Assembly: GCA_018398585.1 (NCBI GenBank)
Contig: JAGTTD010000007.1
Location: forward strand, 8,459,320 to 8,523,319
Source of the DNA: Simmondsia chinensis
Taxonomy: Eukaryota > Streptophyta > Magnoliopsida > Caryophyllales > Simmondsiaceae
DNA: 64,000 bases
Direction: 5' to 3'
Below the pieces are notes generated by a model. That model was not told the DNA's origin. It did no database searches and worked only from the letters and a program-made list of their open reading frames with translations. The translations under genes and the position numbers were made by a program. Below are positions 25,001 through 34,660 of this stretch, piece after piece. The first letter of the stretch is position 1, and the number at the start of each line of letters is the position of its first letter.

Positions 25001-26459
25001 CGGCATAGCTTCTCCGGTTTTGGGTGATTTCCATGACATTATCCTTTGGGAAGGACAAGGGTTTCACCGAGTCAAGGAAATCCATTCCGAGTACCACCTT
25101 GAAGTCATCCATGGTCACTACCGTCAAGTCCAAGGTACCGTGCCAATCCCCTAATTGGACGGGTACTGCACGCGCCACCCCAAGGATCGGTTTGGATGAA
25201 GCATTGACGGTCTTCATCCATCCCAACTCCTTGGTATGGCTCACACTGAGTCGGGCTGCCTCCTGAGCTGAAATGAAGTTGTGTGTGGCCCCGGTGTCAA
25301 CTAAGGCCTTGGTCCCAACTCCATTCACCACGGCATTCACAAACATCAACCCCTGTTTCTGGTGCGATACCTGGGCACTGACTGACTTACCCCCTTGGGC
25401 ACTGTTTTGCAGTGGAGGGCCTACCTGGGCCTGGTCGGGCCTCCCCTGGGCCTTCGTTTTCTGGTTCGGGCGCCCCTGCGCCTGTGTCCTGGGCTCTGTC
25501 TGTCCCAGTGTCTGGCCTCTGTCACGGTCCTGCGTCTGCACCTGCGCCCTGTCACGGACCTGCGTCCCTGGGCCTTTGTCAAGCCTGCGGCTGGACCCGA
25601 TGTCCTGGGCCTGTGGCCTAGCACCCGGGCCTGGGCGTGTCTCCTTCGACATGGTCCCGAGCATGCGTATGGCACCCATGGCTGCACCCTCGGTTTCTTG
25701 TTCTTGGGCTGCCACCAACGCATTCAAGGCTTTGCATTGAGGGCACTCCCTCACATAATGAGGGCCTCCACATAGAAAGCAATCTCGGCCCTTAGGCTTG
25801 TCCGGTCTGTCCTCCCGCCTCTTGCCTTTGTCTTTGTGTGCAAAAGGCTTGTGGGATTTTTCTCCCCCACCTTTTCCCTTGTTCCCCTTTGAGTCTTTCT
25901 TCTTCGGGAACTCCTTTTTGTATTCGGTCAGGCCCTCCGCCTCAGCAATGGCGCCCGCAAGGTCGTGGACTCCCCGCCTCTTCAACTCCACTTCGGCCCA
26001 ATGTTGGAGGCCATCCATGAAGTAGAAAAGACGGATTGTCTCGGGCAAATCCGGGACCTCAAGCATAAGAGATTGAAACTCCGAAACATACTCCCGGATG
26101 GAACTCGTGTGCTTCAACCCACGAAGCCTCTTCATAGCTTGGTCCGCGGCGTTCTCGGGGAAGAATTGCCTCTTGAAGTCTTTGATAAACTCCTCCCAAG
26201 TGTCCATAGAGCAAACCCCCTTGGCAATGTCTCCATGGCGTCTCCTCCACCAAAGGCCAGCATCTCCCTCCAAATACATGGTGGCGGTGCTGATTTTAGA
26301 AGGTCCATCGTCGATCTTTAGGGCCTCGAAATAACGTTCAAGGCTCCAAAGAAAACTATCAACTTCCTTGGCATTTCTTTTTCCCCCAAACTTAGGAGGG
26401 TCGGGTACCCTCACTCTCGGTACCCCACCCCGCATTACCCCCACCGAATCCCCCAGCAA
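22032..26459 (-). CDS. Chromovirus Gag-Pol polyprotein
   Basis: The 1475-codon frame is open throughout. Gag capsid domain lies at about residues 25-180, and a CCHC zinc knuckle ([13 protein letters not shown]) at 227-239. A Q/R/P-rich linker spans about 270-350. The protease active site DTGA is at 388-391. Reverse transcriptase (about 590-780) has YLDD at 722-725. RNase H follows (first Asp near 871, TDN near 933, ADALSR near 976). Integrase has an HHCC zinc domain ending CLVC near 1091-1094, then catalytic D1124, D1184 and E1220. A GPY/F-like module follows, then a chromodomain at about 1420-1470. The listed 5' end is a TTG; the true start is probably in the upstream ORF, from which this frame is separated by one base in a G5 run. 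Chromodomains of this family direct integration toward marked chromatin. Confidence 0.95.
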   Translation of the reverse strand: MLGDSVGVMRGGVPRVRVPDPPKFGGKRNAKEVDSFLWSLERYFEALKIDDGPSKISTATMYLEGDAGLWWRRRHGDIAKGVCSMDTWEEFIKDFKRQFFPENAADQAMKRLRGLKHTSSIREYVSEFQSLMLEVPDLPETIRLFYFMDGLQHWAEVELKRRGVHDLAGAIAEAEGLTEYKKEFPKKKDSKGNKGKGGGEKSHKPFAHKDKGKRREDRPDKPKGRDCFLCGGPHYVRECPQCKALNALVAAQEQETEGAAMGAIRMLGTMSKETRPGPGARPQAQDIGSSRRLDKGPGTQVRDRAQVQTQDRDRGQTLGQTEPRTQAQGRPNQKTKAQGRPDQAQVGPPLQNSAQGGKSVSAQVSHQKQGLMFVNAVVNGVGTKALVDTGATHNFISAQEAARLSVSHTKELGWMKTVNASSKPILGVARAVPVQLGDWHGTLDLTVVTMDDFKVVLGMDFLDSVKPLSFPKDNVMEITQNRRSYAVPLLREKMEAKLLSAVQLKKGVRKKQVTYIAALREEKGTVNEEVPEQVSKVLNEFQDVMPPELPKQLPPRREVDHHIELEPGSRPPAMAPYRMAQPELEELRRQLKDLLDAGFIRPSKAPYGAPVLFQKKHDGSLRMCIDYRALNKMTVKNKYPIPLVADLFDRLGKARYFTKLDLRSGYWQVRIAAGDEQKTACVTRYGAYEFLVMPFGLTNAPATFCTLMNKVLKPFLDRFVVVYLDDIVIYSESLEEHVKHLKEVFQALKENQLYMKKEKCSFAQEEVSFLGHRIGQGRIRMDSAKIRAIEEWEPPRGISELRSFLGLVNYYRRFIMGYSAKASPLTDLLKKKTVWHWDEKCQRAFEGLKKAVTEEPVLRLPDFELPFEVHSDASDYAIGGVLMQERHPIAFESRKLNDTERRYATHDKEMTAIIHCLRVWRHYLLGGRFVIKTDNVATSYFQNQKKLSPKQARWQDFLAEFNYGMEYKPGKANVVADALSRKGMLAHISAAHGTIRNRVREGMTQDNLAQNLLKLAAEGKTRIFWVEDGLLLTVGNRVFVPRWENLRRDLLKECHDSHWAGHPGIERTVALLEEHYYWPRMRDDVEAYVKTCLVCQQDKAEQRTPAGLLEPLPIPNQPWESVSMDFISALPKSEGYGSIMVVVDRLYKYGTFIPAPKDCTASEAARLFLKYVVKYWGLPRSVISDRDPRFTGKFWAELFKLMGSSLHYSTSFHPQTDGQTERVNALLELYLRHYVGANQRNWAALIDIAQFSYNLHKSESTGPSPFELVTGQQPLTPQAVATGYTGSSPAAYQSAKGWNEKLDIAKAHLDKAAHKMKKWADKKRRFLEFQTGDLVMIKLLPHQFKTLRKVHKGLVRRYEGPYPILARVGKVSYRVELPPQMKIHPVFHVSMLKPYKEDDQDPSRNESNRAPTAVTPSFDKEATEILADRVVRRRGVPRYAEYLVRWKDLPEHEATWEKEEDLWQFKSMIEAFKAE

Positions 26460-26820
26460 GGGCGGTCTTGCACAAGACCGTGTCTTCCTTGAGAATGTCG
26501 ATCTCCTCCCTTAGTCCGGACACCGCGTCCAAGATTCGGTCAAGTTGATCCTCAACCGAACTCTTGACAGCCTCATGGATTTTATCATCCATTTTAGCCA
26601 CATTCTCCTCCAAGGTGTCGAGGGTGTCCAATTGTTCATGGACCTCCCCCATGGCCAACTCCAACCGGGCAACCCGTGTGTCCAAACTAGAAAGGGCCTC
26701 CCGAGATTGGGATGGGTCCTTCTTGTTGGTCTTTTTGGCACGGGTCTCTGGTCTCCCCCGATTCTCCTTCTCTACGTGTGATGCACCCACAATCTCCTCC
26801 TCCATTGTGTTTTCTCCCAC
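26392..26820 (-). CDS. N-terminal ORF of the chromovirus Gag (coiled coil)
   Basis: This 142-codon frame starts 14 bases after the primer site. It has a charged N-terminus and a heptad-like region at about residues 40-110 ([12 protein letters not shown]...[15 protein letters not shown]...[18 protein letters not shown]), probably a coiled coil for Gag assembly. Its end overlaps the gag-pol frame by 68 bp. Dropping one G from the G5 run (26450-26454) would make the frames continuous and give a polyprotein near 1,595 residues, the usual organisation of such elements. Whether the offset is a mutation, a sequence error or a programmed shift cannot be told here. Confidence 0.75.
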   Translation of the reverse strand: MGENTMEEEIVGASHVEKENRGRPETRAKKTNKKDPSQSREALSSLDTRVARLELAMGEVHEQLDTLDTLEENVAKMDDKIHEAVKSSVEDQLDRILDAVSGLREEIDILKEDTVLCKTALAGGFGGGNAGWGTESEGTRPS

Positions 26821-26833
26821 TTGAACCGAAAGT

Positions 26834-26845
26834 GCTCTGATACCA
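26834..26845 (-). other. Primer binding site of the chromovirus (initiator Met tRNA)
   Basis: On the minus strand this is a perfect TGGTATCAGAGC, three bases from the 5' LTR end. Confidence 0.93.
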
Positions 26846-26848
26846 CGT

Positions 26849-27401
26849 TGTCACGGGATGACATGTTCTCTATGTCAAAACCGCGATGCCACTCGACTTC
26901 ACCCCGAAAGTACCTCGTCAGAGTCAGGCAACCCCGAACCCAAGTATAACAATACCCCGGTTTTATGTTGGAAAAATATTATAATGGAAGGTAAAGAGGA
27001 AAAGAAAATGCACGGTTGAGAGAAAGGGAAAGGGAGAGAAAATATGACTCAAGTGATTTGGTTGGGAATTGGATGGGTCATCCCATTTGCATTACCTCTA
27101 TTTATACACAATTAAAGGAAAGACAAAAAAGTAAAAAGTATGTACTATGTGTCTACTTGTCCCCCCCCCCCTAGCCGTACAACATGTAGTAGGGTAGGGT
27201 GGCTCATTAATTCATCTAAGTCAACTTACCCTAAAAAGTGAAGCAAGGGTAGATGGGAGAGGGTGGCTCACGGTCCCCTTTGTCCCAAGTAAGCTTGCTC
27301 CTTACAAAATGATGCTAAGTACATGCTATAACGAAAAATACATCGAGAGTTAAAAGCGGAAAATTACATAAATAAATATCGCAAAAAGTCGGTGGGTGAC
27401 A
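26849..27401 (-). repeat. 5' LTR of the chromovirus (553 bp)
   Basis: This is the upstream LTR on the minus strand, TG...CA, differing from the other copy at one position by eye. Confidence 0.95.
27099..27106 (-). promoter_or_regulatory. TATA box of the chromovirus 5' LTR
   Basis: On the minus strand TATAAATA lies about 250 bp from the 5' LTR internal end. It is the best candidate core promoter for the element's genomic RNA and is unchanged in the other LTR. Confidence 0.55.
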
Positions 27402-28062
27402 ATACGCTAAAAGAAAAACTGGGGCCACTAACGTCATGTGACATCAGTGATTGCTTGTTTACGTGTTATAAACATGAAAAAGGGAGCTGAGATCTAGGTG
27501 ACATCAGTAGCCCCTTTTTTGTTTGTATATAAGTGAGGAGACAGTGGTGAGTTTTTAAGTTATGATCTAGGGTTTTTAAACCTGGTTTTCTCCCACGATG
27601 AAAACCCTAAAATTATTTTAGGGGTTTTTTAAATTATTGTTTAGCATAATTTTTTTTTAAAATTATTTTTCAAGGAGATAGAATAAATATTTTTTGGAGC
27701 CCACACTTTCCGTGCTAGAAGAGGTCATTGCAAAGAAGACTTTGAGGTGTCAAGATGTTCTTCTAATTTCAGATCTTCAAGTCAGAGTTGGGATTTACGC
27801 ATCAGGTATGTCTAAATTGAGTATTTGATATTTAGTTTGATTTCCTTTATTTTGTTTACTCTACATATTATATTTATACTTGTTTTATTCGATGTTTTTG
27901 TTTGTCATATTATGAATCTATTAGACTAAGATTTAGATTTAATTAAGTAGTTTAATTATATCAGAACATTAGATTTAAAATTAAGATTTTTAAATTGGTT
28001 TTCTGTTGCGCCCGCTCAAGCCATTTAGTGAAATATTTTTGAAATATGTATCCAATATCCTC

Positions 28063-28680
28063 CACCCACCTCGGTGAAGGAAGTTCGCTCATTCCTTGAC
28101 CATGAAGTTTTTTATAGGTGTTTTATTGATAACATTAGTAAATCGCTAAACCTCTATCAAACTTGCTTGCTAATGATGTGCCTTTTGTTTTTTATAATGA
28201 GTGTAGTAGCTTTTACTAAGTTAAAAACTTTGTTGTCTACAGCTCCAATCATTCAATCACTAGACTACTCTTTGCCATTTGAGGTTATGTGTGATGTCTC
28301 GAATTATGCTGTAGGAGCTGTGCTTGGTCAACAAAAGGATTGAAAGCCTATCGTGGTCTACATGCTAGCAAATCCTTAGACAAGGCTCAAAAGAACAACA
28401 CCACTACTGAAAGGAGTTGCTAGCTATAGTTTTGGCTCTTAACAAGTTTAGACCCTATAATTTAGGCTCTAGCGTCATGGTCGTTTCTAATCATGCTACT
28501 ATGGCATTCCTCTTTATCAAGAAGGAAATGAAACTAAGGTTGATTCACTGGGTTTTATTACTCCGGGAATTTAACCTAGAGATTAGAAATAGGAAAGACT
28601 TGGATAATATAGTGGCCGATCACCTTTTGAGGTTTGTGTTTTCATTGGATTCCACTACTGGCCCTATCGATGATTGATTT
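28063..28680 (+). pseudogene. Athila-like RT thumb and RNase H, second part
   Basis: The frame interrupted at 12391 resumes here with VKEVRSFLDHEVFYRCFIDNISK (normally VREVRSFLGHAGFYRRFI). Next come LPFEVMCDVSNYAVGAVLGQQKD (the RNase H start, with the usual DASD altered to DVSN), ELLAIVLALNKFRPYNLGSSV near 28410, and a DNIVADHLLR motif near 28610. Stops at 28341 and between fragments mark it as dead. Confidence 0.78.
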
Positions 28681-28860
28681 CCTGATGAACAATTATTTGC
28701 TATTGCAGGAGGCCGACCCTCGTGGTACTCACACATCTTGAACTACTTGGCAATGGGGAAGCTTCCTATCCACTAGGCGAAGCATGCAAGGGATCACTTC
28801 TTCACACAAGTGAAGCATTTCGTTTGGGACATCTAGATCTGTTTAAGGTATGCACTCAAG
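28681..28860 (+). other. Athila RNase H-integrase linker
   Basis: Decayed coding sequence continues to the hAT insertion. It reads toward the integrase zinc domain that resumes near 33210. Confidence 0.5.
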
Positions 28861-29318
28861 TAGGGGCGTAAATGACCGAGTCGACTCATGAGCCCTCTTG
28901 AGCCAGCTCGTCATAAAGCTCAAAACGCTGGGCTCATTTTGAGCTCGAGTCCAGCCGAGCCTGAGCCTTGGGAAGCTCGAGCTCATAGGCTAGCAAGCCT
29001 AAGCGAGTTTTTTTTACTATAATATATTTAGTTAAATATTGCCCAATGAAACTATATTGGAGCCTAAATGAGCCAAGTTCGAACTTAAATGAGCCCAAAC
29101 GAGGTTGTATTGTGCTTAAATGTGCTAAAATATTACACATCTAATTCAAAGCTCGCCAAGCTTAGATCTAGCCGAGCCGAGCCGAGCCGAGCCGAGCCCG
29201 AGCTTGAGCCTGAACTTTCAAAGCTCGGTGAGCTTGGAGCCAAGGTCAAGCTGAGCTTAATGCTAACGAGTCAGGCCTCGAGCCTTGCAGGCTCGGCCTC
29301 AGCTCAAATACACCCCCA
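28861..29318. mobile_element. Non-autonomous hAT-like transposon (458 bp)
   Basis: Imperfect inverted ends TAGGGGCGTAAATGA and CTCAAATACACCCCCA are flanked by 8-mers cactcaag (28853-28860) and ctctcagg (29319-29326), six of eight matching, which fits an aged 8-bp hAT duplication. The arms are dense in GAGCTC and GGCTCG motifs and include four GAGCC units in tandem near 29173-29195. There is no coding capacity. It is the same type as the copy at 3190-3655. Confidence 0.8.
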
Positions 29319-29689
29319 CTCTCAGGTAATATGTTGTTACAACAACAGCAGCAAATCCAGTGCCTCAAGGGCTTCGGCATGAGTAGGTTCGGGGGGAGGG
29401 GGAGGGTGGGATGTATGCAGCCTTACCCCTTCAGGGTATTACCCTAAAGGGAGGCTATGTTCGAGGGTACCCAACCCGATAAGCATGAAGGCATGAAAGC
29501 ATGAAGGCATGAAAGCATAAAAGCATAGGAGCAAAAACACGGCACAAGACAAGCATAACAAAAGCATAAAATAACAAAAGAAAAATAATAGAGAAATAGG
29601 CAAATAAAATAGCTCCCAGCTATATCTAGTACACCAAAGAGCCAGTCAAATAATCCCGGGAATACTAGTGTTAGCAAGAATATGCTCCT

Positions 29690-32610
29690 CTATTTTAAGT
29701 CGCTACATTGGCTACCCCTATGCTAGCCCTCCACTGAGCTCTATCTAAGGCCATCTCCTCCCCTAGGTTTAGGTGGGTGAGGTCGTGTCAGATCGTCTCC
29801 AATCATCTCTTCTTGGCATGTATCTTCCTCTCCAGCCGAGCGTAGTATGGAGTTATTCGCATTTCTTGAATGGAGTAGTGATCAATCTCCTCCTAACATG
29901 CCCAAACCACCTCCCACATTGCTTCCTTAATTTATCCTCCACCGGGGTCATGCCCAATTTGTCTCTTATGACATCGTGATTTTATCCTTCCTTGTCCGTC
30001 CACACATACACCGCAGCAATCTCATCTCCGCCACCTTCATCTTCTATGTACGATATTGTTTCATTGGCCAACACTCTGCACCATATGACATAGCTAGTCT
30101 CACTACCGTCTTATAGTATTTTGTTCTTTAAATTTAATGGGAACTTTCTAACTCAAAGTATCACAGAGGCCATCCTCCATTTATACCAGCCTACTTTAAT
30201 AAGGTTGTTGACATCCTCGTCAACTTCACCATTCTATTGTATCATGGAACCCAAATATCTAAAACTATCTTTTCTCGGTATGGTTTCCTATTGAGTTTCA
30301 TATACTCGATCTTGGATCTACTGATTCATAAGCCCTTCAATTCCATGATCCTTCTCCAAAGTTCCAACTTCTCATTTACCTGTTCTCGAGACTCCTCCAC
30401 CAAAACTATGTCATCTATAAAAAAGTATGCACCAAGGCACACCTCCTTAGGTGTGCCTAGTGAGCTTATTCATAACCAGAATGAACAGAAAGGGACTTAA
30501 GGCAAATCCTTAGTGTACCCCAATTTTTATAAGGAAAGCATCTGTCTCCCCTCCCGGTATATGCACATTAATTTGTGCATCTTTGTTCATGTCTCTAATG
30601 GCTCGAATATAAGGCAAGGGGATGCCTTTCCTCTCCAAAACCCTCCATGGGACATCTCTTGGTACTCTATTATATGCCTTTTCGAAATCAATAAAAACCA
30701 TGTGGAGATCCTTTTGTCTATCCCTGTAGTGCTCTATCGTCCTCCTTAGGAGTTGGATATCTTCTATTGTAGATCTATTGGGTATAAATTCAAATTGGTT
30801 CTTGAACACATTTGTTTGTTACTGTAATCTCCCCTCTATGACCCGATCCCATAGCTTCAGAGTGTGGCACATTAGTTTGATACCCCTATAGTTAACACAA
30901 CTCTGGATGTTGCCTTTGTTTTTATAGATCGAGATTAATGTGCTCTTCTTCCATTCATCAGGCATCTTCTTCCCTAGAAGGATTTGGCTAAATAATTTAG
31001 TCAGCCAACTGATGCCCTTCTCTCCAAGGCATTTCATGCCTCTATGGGTATTCCATCTAAGCCAACTGCTTTAGCCCTACCTGTATGTTTCAGGGTTTCC
31101 TTGACTTCCTTAGATCTAATTTGCCTATAGTAACAATAGTTTTGGTGCTCCTTCTTTGTTTGGAGATCACTTAGCGATATCTCTGTACCCCCCTATTTAT
31201 TGAATAGACTGTGGAATAAGGCTTTCAACATAGCTTTCGTTTGTTGCTCGTCCATGAGCTCCTGTCCATCCTCCCCTATTATGCACTTTACTCGATTCAA
31301 GTCCCTCATCTTCCTTTCTCTCACTTTAGCGATTTTATATATACCCTAGCTCCCTCCTCGATATCCAGTCTTTTGTAAAAATCCTCGAAAGGGTCTGGAT
31401 TGTGCTTCCCTAACTGCTACCTTTGCTTCTGTCCTGGCTTGCTTATACTGATGTCTCTTGTCCTCATCTCCAGTACAATCCCACTCTATAAAATAATCTC
31501 ATTTGGCCTTAATCTTCTCTTAGATCTCCTTGCACCACCACCAGGACTCTCTGTTGTTTGGTGCCCTATCTTTTGGCACACCTAGAACTTCGTGCCCCAA
31601 GCCTCTAATCTTTTGGGCCAGTTGGTTCCGTATATGGTTTATATCTCCCTCCAAATCCCATCGGAGCTTTGAAACTGCTCTTTCTTTATAGATTTTGTAC
31701 TTGTCCCCCTTAGAATCCCTCCAACGAGTATGTGTCTGCAATGGTATCCTAGTCTTTTTGCCCCTCCTCTGGGCCTTAACATCAGCACACAATACCTTGT
31801 GTTGTGTAGAGAGGTCTTCCCCTAAGATAACCTTATAATCCCTGTAGTCTATTAGTGCCTCTTTTCTTTAATAGTCTGTAGTCAATCTGAATCCTTGTCA
31901 CACTGCTTTGATATGTGATGACGTGCTCATCCCGCTTTTTGAAGAAGGCGTTGGAAACCGTTAGCTCATAAGTCATCGCAAAGTCTAGAAGGGCTTTGCC
32001 CTCATCATTCCTTGCTCTAGAACGAAACCCTCCATGGTATGATGCGCAGCCATCCTAGGTCATGCCAACATGCCCATTGAAATTCTCGCCAACCACCACT
32101 TGTTTGGTTTGGGGTATGTCTTGCATCATCATGTTTAAGTCCTCCTAGAACCTAGCCTTGTCGTGCTCTATTAGTCTAGTCTGAGGTACATAGGCACTAA
32201 TGATGTTCAATACCTCCCCATCTAAGACCAACTTGATGCCTATGATCCTATCACCAATCTTTGGACACTTCGACCTCTTTATCCTTAAGGCTACTATCCA
32301 CAATGATGCCAACTCCATTCCTATCTTTGACCTTGCCCGCGTACCACAACTTATATCCCAACATATCTCTAACTTTCATGCCAACCCATTTAGTCTCTTA
32401 CAGGCATAGGATGTTAATCTTTTTCTTCATCATCATTTGGGCCACCTCGAAACTCTTCCTTGTTAACGTTCTGACATTTAATATTCCAACGTCGCAAGTT
32501 TCCTTCCCCATGTTCCTTTGCCCCGCCCCCGCCCCCCCCCCCCCCCCCCCCCCCAACCCCTTTGAAGATGGCCTCAAGTTCTGAGTTCCATAACTAATAT
32601 AGTTCATCAA
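29690..32610 (-). pseudogene. RTE LINE endonuclease-reverse transcriptase, broken
   Basis: In coding order: DVGILNVRTLT at about 32505-32470, the start of an APE-type endonuclease; a linker with IRNQLAQKIRGLG near 31620; KKMPDEWKKSTLISIYKNKG and NYRGIKLMCHTLKLWDRVIE near 30980-30820; then FEFIPNRSTIEDIQLLRRTIEHY and LHMVFIDFEKAYNRVPRD near 30790-30660. The catalytic box near 30415 reads FFIDDIVL where FADD is usual. The pieces are in several frames. The family makes one protein that nicks DNA and copies LINE RNA, and can also copy SINE RNAs sharing its tail. Confidence 0.8.
32532..32554. repeat. C23 homopolymer
   Basis: A run of 23 cytosines preceded by CCCCGCCCCCG lies just ahead of the LINE endonuclease start (a G run on the coding strand). 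It is a likely length-variable or assembly-sensitive site. Confidence 0.95.
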
Positions 32611-32934
32611 CTAATTGTAATGATCATAGGGAAGCGAGCATAGAAACACAAAGCATATTAGAAAAAAATCTCATAGTTACCACTACAAAAGCACAACATT
32701 GAATCGCAGACAGTAACAATCAAAATCAACGTAGTTCAAGAGGAGAAAGGAGCAATCAAAATAATACCCAACAACAAAACCTCAATGCAGAAACATGAAA
32801 AAGGAGAGATCTGACCTGAGAGAGCGCAAAAATAAAGGAGAGAGCTAACCTGGAGATGATGCCTAGTTGAGAATCTGAGCTGGCTATTACTTACCTGGTA
32901 CTGGCTGGCAGCGACTTGTGGCTTGTGGTTGTGG

Positions 32935-33180
32935 ACTGCGATGGTGAGTTAGGTTAAGGGTTTGGGTTAGGTCTGGAGTTTATATGGTATGGGAGGGTTG
33001 GGTTTGGGTTAGCCTTGGTGGGTTAGGTTTAGGGTTAAGGTTGGCTAGGTGTAGGTGAGGGTTTGAGTTAGCCTTGGGTGGGTTAGGGTTAGGGTTAGGG
33101 TTAAGGTTGGTTGGGTGATGATTAGGGTTTTTGGGTCAAATTCAATTGAGGGTTAGGGGGAAGGGGGTTAGGGCTGGTCT
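32935..33180. repeat. GGGTTAGGGT-type telomere-like repeat tract
   Basis: Degenerate repeats of TTAGGG, TTTAGGG and TTAAGG units fill about 240 bp, with a clean GGGTTAGGGTTAGGGTTAGG stretch near 33083-33104. They sit at the 5' end of the RTE LINE on its coding-strand complement (CCCTAA-type). Confidence 0.8.
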
Positions 33181-33209
33181 GAAGGGTGGTGAAGGGTGTG
33201 TCCCAAAAA

Positions 33210-34200
33210 TTGAACATGAGAGTACTTTGTTGTTCTGTCATAGTCGAGCTTGTGGAGGACACTTTAGAGGATGACGCATTGCTGTGAAATTCCTATAAAG
33301 TGGCTTCATTTAGTTGACCCTTTTTCGGGACGCTCATGATTTTTGAAGGGCATGTGATCTGTGTCAGCGCACGGGTACCCTAACAAAGCGTGATGAGATG
33401 CTTGAGTACCCAGTCTTGGTGTTATGAAATTTTCGACGTTTGGGGCATTGACTTCATGGGACCTTTCCATAACTCACATGGATTTCTTTACATTTTAGTG
33501 GTTATTGATTATGTGTTAAAGTGGGTAGAGGCTATCGCTACTAGGATGAATGACCACAAGTTGGTTGTTCAATTTGAAAGGATCACATTTTGGTGTGCCT
33601 AGAGTGATCATTAGTGATGAGGGGACGCATTTTACTCATTGTTCAGTTGAGGCACTTTTAAGAAGTACTCAATCCCTCATAAAATCGCAGCCCTCCATCA
33701 CCCTCAAAGCAATGGTCATGTTGAGGTTTCAAACCGTGAAATAAAGTCCATTCTTGAAAAGACTGTTAGACAAAGGATTGCTCTTTAAGATTGAACGATG
33801 CTCTTTTGGCTTATTATACTACTTTCAAGACTCCAATCAGTATGTCGCCCCATAGCTTACTCTTTGAGAAAGCATTTCATTTGCCTGTGGAGCTTAAGCA
33901 CCATGCATACTGGGCTATAAAACAATTCAATCATTCAACTCAGTGAGTTGGAAGAGATGCGATAAGAGGCATACGAAAATGTCAAGCTCTACAAAGAAAG
34001 ATCCAAGGCTTTTCATGACAAATGGATTTCTAAAAAATATTTTGAAGTTGGACATGATGTACGGCTTTACAACTCAAAACTTCGGTTCTTTCCCGGAAAA
34101 ATACGCTTTCGATGGAATGGAACTTATGAAGTGTTCCAAGCATACCCTTATGGGGAAATTGAGATTTGAGACCTGGATGATGGCCGCGTTCCCATTATAA
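33210..34200 (+). pseudogene. Athila-like integrase, broken
   Basis: Fragments give the zinc domain (CHSRACGGHF near 33230-33260, then a CDLCQRTG segment near 33350) and the core [31 protein letters not shown] (first Asp near 33450). After a frame change come [14 protein letters not shown] (second Asp near 33620) and a GHVEVSNRE motif near 33715-33740 (catalytic Glu). The C-terminal part, YNSKLRFFPGKIRFRWNGTYEVF-like, is split over frames near 34060-34130. All three catalytic positions are recognisable but frame shifts at several points make it inactive. Confidence 0.82.
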
Positions 34201-34660
34201 ATGGCCATCATTTAAACCATGCTACTAGGTTAGGGGATTGTCCTCATGAGTTTGAGGAAATTTAGCTTGAAGAATATTTTTAGTTTACACCGTGTTCGGC
34301 TGAAGACATTAAACTTAGTGCTTTGGGAGGTGACATAATTTTCCTTTATTTTGTAATTTCGTTTTCTTTAAAAAAATGGAGGTTGTATACTTTTAAAGTT
34401 TTTGGTTTTTTTTTTTTTTAAGTCTTGAGGGGGCTTACTATAATTCCCTAATCAATCAGAAGCCTTGGGGAGGCTTACTATAGGTCCCCGATTGATCAGG
34501 GCCGCTAGTGTTGGAGCGCCTCGCGCCATGCCCCGATCGATTGGGGCTTCTGATCAATCAGCCTCGTTTTAGTCAAGGCCTGATCGATTGGGCCTGTTCC
34601 TCGATTGATCGAGGCCTTCTTAAAACACCCCTTCCCTTTTTCTTTCCCTCTACCAAAAAG
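34201..34660 (+). other. Post-integrase region of the Athila with GATCGATTGG repeats
   Basis: No gene is visible. From about 34440 to 34615, imperfect repeats of TTGATC/GATCGATTG and GGGGCTTACTATA recur, like those in the Athila LTR at 5460-5560. A 22-bp segment (34611-34632) recurs with one mismatch at 34963-34984, bracketing the 5S-headed unit. Confidence 0.5.

Larger units (their letters stand above)
21441..27401 (-). mobile_element. Young, nearly intact chromovirus (Ty3/gypsy)
   Basis: Two 553-bp LTRs, TGTCAC...GTGACA, show a single difference by eye (position 15 of the LTR, C in the left copy and T in the right). Between them lie a perfect tRNA-Met primer site, an N-terminal ORF, an open 1475-codon gag-pol ending in a chromodomain, and a polypurine tract, all on the minus strand. 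A 4-bp atac repeat (21437-21440, 27402-27405) flanks it and the Angela-like LTR reads through when the element is removed. It is higher in GC than its surroundings and is the last major insertion of the left nest. Confidence 0.97.
12392..28057 (+). mobile_element. Angela-like Ty1/copia element, invaded and degraded
   Basis: LTRs starting T(A/G)TTGGAATTGGTGT and ending CCAA(C/T)A enclose a tRNA-Met-like primer site, decayed integrase and reverse transcriptase, and a purine-rich tract. The 5-bp duplication tcctc (12387-12391, 28058-28062) flanks it and the Athila reverse transcriptase resumes on both sides. LTRs near 1.8 kb and an integrase segment like MTKRPF...LLDLVH fit the Angela lineage; that assignment is inferred. 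The 5' LTR contains a foreign solo LTR and the 3' LTR contains a young chromovirus. Confidence 0.8.
20651..28057 (+). repeat. 3' LTR of the Angela-like copia, split by the chromovirus
   Basis: It begins TGTTGGAATTGGTGTC and ends TATCCAATA. Without the chromovirus it is about 1.44 kb, some 380 bp shorter than its partner. The missing part corresponds to about 12740-13130 of the 5' LTR and is a deletion between matching flanks near 21020. Confidence 0.78.
29333..33200 (-). mobile_element. RTE-clade LINE, antisense, near full length
   Basis: Read on the minus strand it has a GGGTTA-rich 5' region, an endonuclease start (about 32610), a reverse transcriptase (about 31090-30390), a C-terminal tail (about 29690) and a 3' UTR ending in TTG repeats next to 29350. 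It interrupts the Athila coding region between RNase H and integrase. Target duplications were not clear by eye, so the outer limits are approximate. Stops and frame changes make it inactive. A low-complexity stretch of AAGCATGA-like repeats lies at 29483-29575. Confidence 0.8.

Noticed and set aside
25273..25740. 155-codon plus-strand frame rich in Cys, Trp and Pro
   Set aside because: It is a shadow of the repetitive Q/R/P-rich linker in the chromovirus gag-pol on the other strand.
32935..33180. True chromosome end
   Set aside because: The repeats are short, degenerate, mixed in unit type and internal, flanked by transposon coding sequence on both sides.
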